Below are positions 1 to 5,232 of a stretch of DNA of 7,656 bases, one piece after another. The DNA is from an uncultured Burkholderiaceae bacterium (GTDB lineage: Bacteria > Pseudomonadota > Gammaproteobacteria > Burkholderiales > Burkholderiaceae). The notes beneath the pieces are model-generated. The model did not search any database, had not been told where the DNA came from, and worked only from the letters and a program-made list of their open reading frames with translations. The DNA lies in NCBI GenBank assembly GCA_937862845.1, contig CALMCK010000212.1, positions 1-7,656 of the forward strand, in the 5' to 3' direction. Within the stretch, counting starts at the first letter, position 1. Every line of letters begins with the position of its first letter. The position numbers and the translations under genes are program-made.

Positions 1-390
1 AATCACCGAGTCACCATAAAACAACGATGCGCCAAGCATGCCCAGTACGATAATCCATTTATAGTTATCATGATTTTTGCCGCGCAGCGTCAACGACATG
101 AGCGATAGAATCCCGCCCTCGCCGTTGTTGTCCGCACGCATAATCAAGCTGACGTATTTGAAACTAATCACAATCGCGGATGACCAAAACAACAACGACA
201 GCAAACCAAAAATCGTCGCTTCGTTCATCGGTAAACCATAGTGTGCCGACACACTTTCTTTGAGTGCGTAAATCGGACTCGTGCCAATGTCGCCAAAGAC
301 AATGCCCAATGCCGCCAATGACAAAGCCGACATGGCTTGTTTGACGTGGCTGTCGTGCCCTGACTCGATGTTGTTTTCTGTGGCGCTCAT
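1..390 (-). CDS. kup: Kup potassium uptake protein, N-terminal part (runs off left edge)
   Basis: Kup is an inner-membrane proton-coupled K+ importer of the KUP/HAK/KT family. The minus strand is open from an ATG at 388-390 to position 1, giving the first 130 residues of a protein usually a little over 600 long, so about four fifths is missing. Residues 28-44 carry the KUP signature around the first membrane helix (GIVFGDIGTSPIYALKE), and residues 86-95 the conserved loop (RADNNGEGGI). Hydrophobic stretches near residues 22-42, 57-80 and 111-130 fit the first three helices. The first 18 residues are polar and acidic, as expected for a cytoplasmic tail. An AAAGGT ribosome binding site lies 4 nt before the ATG. 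The gene follows the peroxidase gene by 37 nt on the same strand, so read-through transcription is likely; the spacer is AT-rich, and a separate promoter there cannot be excluded. Family assignment is firm. Confidence 0.95.
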   Translation of the reverse strand, partial: MSATENNIESGHDSHVKQAMSALSLAALGIVFGDIGTSPIYALKESVSAHYGLPMNEATIFGLLSLLFWSSAIVISFKYVSLIMRADNNGEGGILSLMSLTLRGKNHDNYKWIIVLGMLGASLFYGDSVI

Positions 391-394
391 GAAT

Positions 395-400
395 ACCTTT
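395..400 (-). promoter_or_regulatory. Ribosome binding site of kup
   Basis: AAAGGT on the minus strand ends 4 nt before the ATG at 390, a normal Shine-Dalgarno position. It supports that ATG as the start of kup. Confidence 0.6.
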
Positions 401-427
401 TGTATTAAAAATATGTTTTTAGTTGAA

Positions 428-916
428 TTAATTTTGCAGCAATGCCGCTTCGATGTCCGCCACCATCGCCATCGGCGTGGTTTTCGGCGCGTAGCGTGTC
501 ACCGTCGTGCCATCACGGGCCACGAGAAACTTGGTGAAATTCCATTTGATGCTTTTCGTGCCCAACAGCCCCGGTGCGGCGTTTTTTAAATCACGCCAGA
601 GCGGATCGGCGTGCGCGCCGTTCACTTCGATTTTTGCCATGACAGGGAAACTCACCGAGAAATTTTTATCACAAAACGCACCAATCTCAGCGGCGCTGCC
701 CTTTTCTTGTTTGCCAAATTGATTGCACGGAAAGGCCAGCACGCGCAGCCCTTGTACGGCGTATTGTTCATGGAGTTTTTGTAGCTCGGCGTACTGCGGC
801 GTGAAGCCACAAGCGCTCGCGGTATTGACCAGCAGCATGACGTCGCCCGCATATTGCGCGAGTGACTCGGGCTCATCGATGAGGTTTTTGACGGTGTATT
901 CGGTGATTTTTTTCAT
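428..916 (-). CDS. gpx: Glutathione peroxidase family protein, Cys-type thiol peroxidase
   Basis: This is a 162-residue enzyme that reduces hydrogen peroxide and organic hydroperoxides, probably in the cytoplasm as no signal peptide is visible. The peroxidatic Cys36 sits in NTASACGFTPQY, and the rest of the GPx catalytic tetrad is present: Gln70 (CNQFGKQE), Trp125 and Asn126 (KWNFTKF). Cys82 (AFCDKNF) lies where yeast Gpx3 has its resolving cysteine, so by family knowledge it probably works as an atypical 2-Cys enzyme recycled by thioredoxin rather than by glutathione. It uses a normal Cys codon, not selenocysteine. The start at 916 was chosen over an open extension to 1027 because residues from MKKITEYTV match the family N-terminus, an AAAGGT site lies upstream, and the extension only overlaps the preceding gene. 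It follows the PilT-family gene by 13 nt and precedes kup by 37 nt. E. coli BtuE is a relative. Confidence 0.95.
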   Translation of the reverse strand: MKKITEYTVKNLIDEPESLAQYAGDVMLLVNTASACGFTPQYAELQKLHEQYAVQGLRVLAFPCNQFGKQEKGSAAEIGAFCDKNFSVSFPVMAKIEVNGAHADPLWRDLKNAAPGLLGTKSIKWNFTKFLVARDGTTVTRYAPKTTPMAMVADIEAALLQN

Positions 917-924
917 ATCGTCTG

Positions 925-930
925 ACCTTT
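925..930 (-). promoter_or_regulatory. Ribosome binding site of gpx, overlapping the upstream stop codon
   Basis: AAAGGT lies 8 nt before the ATG at 916. Its first base is the last base of the TAA stop of the upstream ATPase gene (930-932). This decides the gpx start and suggests translational coupling between the two genes. Confidence 0.6.
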
Positions 931-1958
931 TATTGACCCAACCACTGCGGCATCGAATCAACGACCAGCCCTGTGTCGAGCAGCTTTTGATAATGTTGGG
1001 TGAATGTGAACATGCCTTGCTTGGCATGGGTTTGCATCAGATTGGGCAATTGTGCTTCTTTGGATTCTTTAATCATGTTTTTCACCGCCGCATTGGCAAT
1101 CAGTGTCTCAAACGTTGCAACGCGTTGGGCAGTGTCGTGTGTCGACACCAGTCGTTGCGCCACCACGCCGAGCAACACTGTCGCTAAAACCTGTCGGATA
1201 AAGGATTTATTTGCATCGTCAAAAACATCGATCAGCCGCGTGATGGCACTGGCAGCGTTCGAGCTGTGCAGCGTCGCGACCACCAAATGCCCTGTCTCTG
1301 CTGCGCGCAATGCCATCTCAATGCTGGCCAAATCGCGCAGCTCACCCACAACAATCACATCAGGGTCTTGGCGCAGATTGCGGTGCAGCGCATCGGCATA
1401 ATTGTCAAAATGCACACCGTGTTGCATTTGGTGAAACAAGCATTGATGATTCGCGTGTGGATACTCAATCGGGTCCTCAAGCGTCACGATGTGCGCTGGA
1501 TAATGTTGATTGATGTGCTCGAGATAACTGGCCAGTGTGGTCGATTTGCCACTGCCTGTCGGTCCAGTAATCAAAACCAGACCATGGCTAAATGGAGAAA
1601 CTTCGGAGAGAAACTTCGGCGCGCCGAGCGATGCGAGACTCGGTGCTTGCGAGCGGAGTAAGCGGATGGCGACGGTCAAACCATTTTGAGTGAAATACAC
1701 AGTGACGCGGGTGCGCAAATCAAGTGATGTCTCAAAATGCGCAAAATCAAACTGTTGCCCTGCGTCAAACAATGCACGCTGTGCCGCATCGAGCTGCGCC
1801 AACAACCAGTTTTGCAGAGCAGTTGGCTCAATCCGCTGGTTTTTCAGCACCTGCAATCGCCCAGCAGTGCGAATGTAGATTTGCGACAAAGCGGCGTCTA
1901 AATGCACGTCGCTGGCGGACTGCTGCGAGGCAGCGTGTAAAATGGCGGTTAAGTCCAT
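930..1958 (-). CDS. PilT/PilU-family type IV pilus retraction-type ATPase (YggR-like)
   Basis: This is a 342-residue hexameric secretion-type ATPase of the PilT family, cytoplasmic at the inner-membrane base of type IV pili, where relatives power retraction. The N-terminal domain begins with the family pattern SASDVHL (14-20). The RecA-like domain has Walker A GPTGSGKST (132-140), Asp box TLEDPIEY (159-166), Walker B DPDVIVVGELRD (198-209, Glu206) and His box ETGHLVVATLH (221-231). The helix that reads AIRNLIRE in PilT is here AVKNMIKE (291-298). Length fits PilT (about 345), but several stretches recall E. coli YggR more than PilT: TLEDPIEY, the LGAP segment at 111-114, and a C-terminal GMFTFTQHYQ (315-324). 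I therefore give no pilT symbol; this comparison is from memory. The start is the first ATG after an in-frame stop, though no clear Shine-Dalgarno precedes it. It is divergent from yggS, as PilT/YggR genes often are, and heads a probable operon with gpx and kup. Confidence 0.88.
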   Translation of the reverse strand: MDLTAILHAASQQSASDVHLDAALSQIYIRTAGRLQVLKNQRIEPTALQNWLLAQLDAAQRALFDAGQQFDFAHFETSLDLRTRVTVYFTQNGLTVAIRLLRSQAPSLASLGAPKFLSEVSPFSHGLVLITGPTGSGKSTTLASYLEHINQHYPAHIVTLEDPIEYPHANHQCLFHQMQHGVHFDNYADALHRNLRQDPDVIVVGELRDLASIEMALRAAETGHLVVATLHSSNAASAITRLIDVFDDANKSFIRQVLATVLLGVVAQRLVSTHDTAQRVATFETLIANAAVKNMIKESKEAQLPNLMQTHAKQGMFTFTQHYQKLLDTGLVVDSMPQWLGQ

Positions 1959-2058
1959 GGTGTTTGTGTTTGGGCATGTGATTCTGGCACGAGGCTGGTA
2001 GAATACCCGTCACAACTCCTTTAAAATAGATTCAACATTATTCTCCCTTATCCCATTT
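1959..2058. promoter_or_regulatory. Divergent intergenic region between the PilT-family gene and yggS
   Basis: This 100-nt spacer must hold the promoters for both transcription directions. On the plus strand an extended -10 element is visible at 1996-2004 (see separate entry). I see no convincing -35/-10 pair on the minus strand. Neither start codon has a purine-rich Shine-Dalgarno sequence: the 18 nt before yggS are pyrimidine-rich and the 16 nt before the ATPase gene are A/C-rich. Confidence 0.6.
1996..2004 (+). promoter_or_regulatory. Probable extended -10 promoter for yggS-proC
   Basis: TGGTAGAAT matches the extended -10 form TGnTATAAT with one mismatch in the hexamer. No good -35 is found 16-18 nt upstream, which is tolerated by extended -10 promoters. 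Transcription would start near 2011, giving a leader of about 48 nt before the yggS ATG at 2059. Confidence 0.45.
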
Positions 2059-2814
2059 ATGTCAAACACCGACCAAAGCCTGATAAACGTCCTCAAAACC
2101 AAAGTCGATGCCCTGCAAAGCCAGATATCATCAACGTCTGTGGCCGCAGGCCGTGCAGCCGATGGCGTTGCGCTGCTGGCCGTGACGAAAACCCACGCCA
2201 TCACTGCGGTTGCGGCGGCTTATGCGGCAGGAATGCGCCATTTTGGCGAGAATTATGTTCCTGAAGGCAGCGATAAAGTTGTTGCATTGCAACAACTGGT
2301 TGGCGAGAATTCAGCCAAATGGCACTTTATCGGTCCATTGCAGAGCAACAAAACGCGACTGGTCGCCGAACACTTTGACTGGGTGCACAGCATCGAGCGC
2401 CTCAAAATCGCCCAACGCCTGAGCTATCAGCGCCCTCCCGATGCCGCTGATTTAAACATTTGCCTACAGGTCAACATCGACGACGAGCCCAGCAAAAGTG
2501 GTTGTCCAGCCAGTACCGCACTCGAGTTGGCACTTGCCGTGGCAGCTTTGCCACGATTGCGACTGCGCGGACTGATGGTGATTCCCGCGCCCATCGCAGC
2601 AAACGCCGACGCGTCCATCCAACGCGCACCATTTAAGGCGCTCGCCGAGCTGCACGCCCAGATTAAAAACCAGCTGCCCAGCCACGCACAGGCAGAATTC
2701 GACACGCTCTCAATGGGCATGTCTGATGATTTCCCACAAGCCATAGCCGAAGGCGCCACCATCGTTCGGATTGGCAGCGCGATATTTGGCCCCCGCCCAT
2801 CTCCATCTCACTAG
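2059..2814 (+). CDS. yggS: YggS/PROSC-family pyridoxal phosphate homeostasis protein
   Basis: YggS-family proteins are cytoplasmic single-domain PLP-binding proteins (fold-type III, TIM barrel) that buffer free PLP and influence amino- and keto-acid pools; no enzymatic reaction is established. The 251 residues include the PLP lysine Lys44 in LLAVTKTHA (39-47), FGENYVPEG (62-70), WHFIGPLQSNK (88-98), the strand ICLQVNID with following SKSG (134-148), RGLMVIPAP (170-178), and the phosphate-binding end LSMGMSDD (217-224) plus IVRIGSAIFGPR (235-246). It is some 17 residues longer than E. coli YggS (234), mainly through a longer N-terminus and loops. The ATG at 2059 is the first possible start after an in-frame TAA at 2023, and lacks a clear ribosome binding site. 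It is followed 8 nt later by proC, a widespread pairing consistent with co-expression of PLP- and proline-related functions. All key motifs are intact. Confidence 0.96.
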   Translation: MSNTDQSLINVLKTKVDALQSQISSTSVAAGRAADGVALLAVTKTHAITAVAAAYAAGMRHFGENYVPEGSDKVVALQQLVGENSAKWHFIGPLQSNKTRLVAEHFDWVHSIERLKIAQRLSYQRPPDAADLNICLQVNIDDEPSKSGCPASTALELALAVAALPRLRLRGLMVIPAPIAANADASIQRAPFKALAELHAQIKNQLPSHAQAEFDTLSMGMSDDFPQAIAEGATIVRIGSAIFGPRPSPSH

Positions 2815-2818
2815 GAAA
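2813..2818 (+). promoter_or_regulatory. Ribosome binding site of proC, overlapping the yggS stop
   Basis: AGGAAA starts inside the TAG stop codon of yggS and ends 4 nt before the proC ATG at 2823. It fixes the proC start and makes translational coupling with yggS likely. Confidence 0.65.
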
Positions 2819-2822
2819 AACC

Positions 2823-3653
2823 ATGCACACCACATCACACATCGCTTTTCTCGGCGGCGGCAACATGGCCACCGCCATCATCACCGGCATGATTCAACAA
2901 GGTGGTTTTGCACCCTCACAAATCACCGTGGTTCAGCGAAACGCCGAACAGCGCGAGTTTTTAAACAGCCGCCTCGGTGTCAATGCTGTCGCCAACCTCG
3001 CCGCCGTGACCAACTCACCCGATTTGTGGATACTTGCCGTCAAACCACAAACCATGAAAGACGCTCTTCGTGAACTCACCCCCATACTCAACGCCGAGCA
3101 AATCGTCCTCTCGGTCGCCGCAGGATTGACCATCGAGACACTGCGCACATGGCTCGGCGGCCACCACAAAGTCGTGCGCACCATGCCCAACACACCCGCA
3201 CTGGTCGGCCAAGGCGTCACAGGCATTTATGCACCATTGTCCATTGTCAACGAAAACGAACAAGTGCTCATCAATCAAGTGCTCGGCGCCATCGGCACCA
3301 ACGTCTGGCTCAAAACCGAGCAAGCCATCGACGCGATTACCGCCATCTCAGGCTCAGGCCCCGCCTATGTTTTTTACATGATGGAACACCTCATCAGCGC
3401 CGCCCGCGAACTCGGCTTTAACGAACACGACGCACGCCAACTCGTGCAAAACACATTCTCAGGTGCCGTCGCACTCGCCAAAACATCCGACGACGACATC
3501 GCCACCCTGCGCGACAAAGTCACCTCCAAAGGCGGCACCACCGCCGCCGCCATCGCGGTATTTAACGAGCGCGGCGTCAACCAAGCACTCATCGACGGCG
3601 CCAAAGCCGCCACCGCACGAGCCGTCGCCATGTCAGTGGAGTTGTCCAAATAA
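2823..3653 (+). CDS. proC: Pyrroline-5-carboxylate reductase
   Basis: ProC is a cytoplasmic oligomeric enzyme that reduces 1-pyrroline-5-carboxylate to L-proline with NAD(P)H, the last step of proline synthesis from glutamate. The 276 residues match the usual length (about 270). The Rossmann nucleotide-binding loop is FLGGGNMATAI (9-19), followed by LAVKPQ (71-76) and the family pattern VRTMPNTPA (118-126). The C-terminal dimerisation and substrate domain has SGSGPAY (176-182) and the ProC signature region VTSKGGTTAAAIAVF (233-247), where the pyrroline-carboxylate-binding Thr/Ser loop lies. No part looks damaged. The start at 2823 has a good ribosome binding site that overlaps the yggS stop codon, so it is the second gene of a two-gene operon. 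Codon third positions are markedly C-rich. A strong hairpin terminator begins a few nucleotides after the stop. Confidence 0.98.
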   Translation: MHTTSHIAFLGGGNMATAIITGMIQQGGFAPSQITVVQRNAEQREFLNSRLGVNAVANLAAVTNSPDLWILAVKPQTMKDALRELTPILNAEQIVLSVAAGLTIETLRTWLGGHHKVVRTMPNTPALVGQGVTGIYAPLSIVNENEQVLINQVLGAIGTNVWLKTEQAIDAITAISGSGPAYVFYMMEHLISAARELGFNEHDARQLVQNTFSGAVALAKTSDDDIATLRDKVTSKGGTTAAAIAVFNERGVNQALIDGAKAATARAVAMSVELSK

Positions 3654-3656
3654 ACT

Positions 3657-3699
3657 CAACTAAAAACGCGGCTGAAAATTTCAGCCGCGTTTTTAGTTG
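3657..3699. terminator. Bidirectional intrinsic terminator between convergent proC and radA
   Basis: Two 21-nt arms (3657-3677 and 3679-3699) are exact inverted copies around a single base. The practical stem is the GC-rich core CGCGGCTGA/TCAGCCGCG with an AT loop. It is flanked by five A on the left and five T on the right, so each strand reads GC-stem then T-run. It starts 3 nt after the proC stop and lies 37 nt beyond the radA stop, so it can end both convergent transcripts. Confidence 0.92.
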
Positions 3700-3736
3700 C
3701 ACATCATTGATTCAGTTGGCCATACCACTGTGACGC

Positions 3737-5101
3737 TCAATCCATTTCGCGCAATTTATCCATCGCTTCATCAATCCGCTCAACCGCTATCACTTTTAAG
3801 CCTTCGATTTTATTTTTCGGTGCATTGGCTTTCGGAATCAGCGCGTGAGTGAAGCCGAGTTTGGCGGCTTCTTTGAGGCGTTCTTGGCCGCGCGGCGCGG
3901 GGCGGATTTCGCCTGCGAGGCCGATTTCGCCGAACACCACCAGTCCTTCTGGCAGTGCTTTATTTCTCAACGACGAAACGATGGAGAGTACGACGGCCAA
4001 ATCGGCGGCGGGTTCGGTGATTTTCACACCGCCGACGGCGTTGATGAACACATCTTGGTCAAAACAGGCGACGCCTGCGTGGCGATGCAAGACGGCGAGC
4101 AACATGGCGAGGCGATTTTGCTCCAAGCCCACCGAGAGTCGGCGAGCGGCGGGTGCGTGCGAAGCATCGACCAAGGCTTGAATCTCAACGAGTAAAGGCC
4201 GCGTGCCTTCTTGCGTGACCATGACGCACGAGCCTGCGACGCCTGCGTTGTGTTGGCTTAAAAAAATCGCGGATGGGTTGGTGACGCCTTTGAGGCCTTT
4301 TTCGGTCATGGCGAATACGCCGAGTTCATTCACCGCGCCGAAGCGGTTTTTGAATGCGCGAATCAAGCGAAATGATGACTGTGTGTCGCCTTCAAAATAC
4401 AGCACCGTATCGACAATGTGCTCGAGCACGCGCGGCCCTGCGAGGCTTCCGTCTTTGGTGACGTGGCCAACCATGATGAGTGTGACGCCGGTCGATTTGG
4501 CCACGCGCGTGAGCTGTGCGGCGCATTCGCGCACCTGCGAGACCGAGCCGGGTGCGGCGGTGAGCTCGCCCGAGTAAATCGTCTGTATCGAGTCGATGAC
4601 GGCGACGTCGGGCTTTAAGGTTTGCAGTGTGTTCATAATCGCTTCGAGGCCGATTTCTGCTTGAAACTGCATGGCGGCGTTGGAGACGCCGAGCCGTTGT
4701 GCGCGCAGGGCGATTTGTGCGCCTGACTCTTCACCGCTGACGTAGAGCACATTTTTATTTTTGGACAATGCGGCGAGTGATTGCAACAATAAAGTTGATT
4801 TGCCAATGCCCGGATCACCACCAATCAAAATCACCGCGCCCGGTACAAGCCCACCGCCAAGCACGCGGTCGAATTCAGAGACTTCGCTTGAGAAACGCGG
4901 CACATCAGCGGCGTCAATCTGCGCCAAACTTTGCACGGGCGCGCTCGGCGCGAGTGCGGCAAAGCGGTTGTTGGTGGCTTTTTGCTCAATTGTTTCGACG
5001 AGTGAATTCCATGTTTGACAGTGCGGGCATTGCCCTGCCCATTTCGCGGCGGTGCCGCCACACTCGTTGCAGACGTATTGGGTTTTGGGTTTACTGGCCA
5101 T
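3737..5101 (-). CDS. radA: DNA repair protein RadA (Sms), branch-migration ATPase
   Basis: RadA is a cytoplasmic hexameric DNA-dependent ATPase that promotes branch migration of recombination intermediates together with RecA. The 454-residue product matches the normal length (E. coli 460). An N-terminal C4 zinc finger has Cys11, Cys14, Cys25 and Cys28. The RecA-like core has Walker A GDPGIGKST (95-103), GEES (123-126), Walker B VAVIDSIQ (166-173) and the RadA-specific KNRFG motif (251-255). The C-terminal Lon-protease-like domain includes GEIGLAGEIRP (391-401); RadA proteins lack the Lon protease active site. The ATG at 5101 was preferred over an in-frame TTG at 5116 because MASKPKTQYVCNECG matches the usual N-terminus and the TTG falls inside the predicted -10 box. 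No strong Shine-Dalgarno is seen. The gene stands alone, with its own promoter upstream and a shared terminator downstream. Confidence 0.97.
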   Translation of the reverse strand: MASKPKTQYVCNECGGTAAKWAGQCPHCQTWNSLVETIEQKATNNRFAALAPSAPVQSLAQIDAADVPRFSSEVSEFDRVLGGGLVPGAVILIGGDPGIGKSTLLLQSLAALSKNKNVLYVSGEESGAQIALRAQRLGVSNAAMQFQAEIGLEAIMNTLQTLKPDVAVIDSIQTIYSGELTAAPGSVSQVRECAAQLTRVAKSTGVTLIMVGHVTKDGSLAGPRVLEHIVDTVLYFEGDTQSSFRLIRAFKNRFGAVNELGVFAMTEKGLKGVTNPSAIFLSQHNAGVAGSCVMVTQEGTRPLLVEIQALVDASHAPAARRLSVGLEQNRLAMLLAVLHRHAGVACFDQDVFINAVGGVKITEPAADLAVVLSIVSSLRNKALPEGLVVFGEIGLAGEIRPAPRGQERLKEAAKLGFTHALIPKANAPKNKIEGLKVIAVERIDEAMDKLREMD

Positions 5102-5115
5102 GGTGCGCTCTATCA

Positions 5116-5145
5116 ATAATATTTATGGTTGCAAAGAGAAGTCAA
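5116..5145 (-). promoter_or_regulatory. radA: Sigma70-type promoter of radA
   Basis: On the minus strand TTGACT (5140-5145) and TATTAT (5116-5121) are separated by 18 nt; each hexamer has one mismatch to consensus. The expected start of transcription is near 5109, only about 8 nt before the radA ATG, so the mRNA would be almost leaderless. The promoter sits just downstream of the tamB terminator, which supports independent transcription of radA. Confidence 0.6.
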
Positions 5146-5170
5146 GGCAAGCATGCCCTAACCGTCGAGT

Positions 5171-5194
5171 AAAAAAGGTGGCCAGTGCCACCTT
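5171..5194 (-). terminator. Intrinsic terminator downstream of tamB
   Basis: Read on the minus strand, AAGGTGGC, loop ACTG, then GCCACCTT form a perfect 8-bp stem with a tetraloop. The T-run continues to 5171, six T in all, the last two bases of the stem included. It lies about 40 nt after the tamB stop codon and before the radA promoter. On the plus strand it lacks a T-run, so it acts in one direction. Confidence 0.85.
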
Positions 5195-5204
5195 GAGATG
5201 AGTG

Positions 5205-5224
5205 CCGCTGACCGAGCACAGCGG
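5205..5224 (-). other. Small GC-rich hairpin after the tamB stop
   Basis: CCGCTG and CAGCGG pair around an 8-nt loop about 10 nt after the tamB stop codon and ahead of the main terminator. It has no T-run. It could protect the 3' end of the transcript or be chance; no function can be assigned. Confidence 0.3.
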
Positions 5225-5232
5225 ACTTTGAG

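Noticed and set aside
917..1027. N-terminal extension of gpx to 1027
   Set aside because: It has no family similarity, lies inside the upstream gene in another frame, and the ATG at 916 has a proper ribosome binding site.
281..1187. Plus-strand open frames across kup, gpx and the ATPase gene
   Set aside because: They are antisense shadows of well-identified genes and encode no recognisable motif.
1595..1619. Imperfect tandem duplication of 13 nt with GAGAAACTTCGG repeated, inside the PilT-family gene
   Set aside because: The repeat is out of phase with the codons, the frame stays open, and the encoded segment has the same spacing from LGAP to the Walker A region as I recall for YggR, so no net insertion or frameshift is implied.
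1985..1999. Possible sigma54 promoter (TGGCAC then TGGT)
   Set aside because: The -24 half is perfect, but the -12 half has TGGT instead of TTGC, losing the key GC. The same bases are better explained by the extended -10 TGGTAGAAT.
2020..2029. Second -10-like element (TTTAAAATAG) before yggS
   Set aside because: The -10 match TAAAAT is fair, but no -35 lies at 16-18 nt; the AT-rich leader makes chance matches likely.
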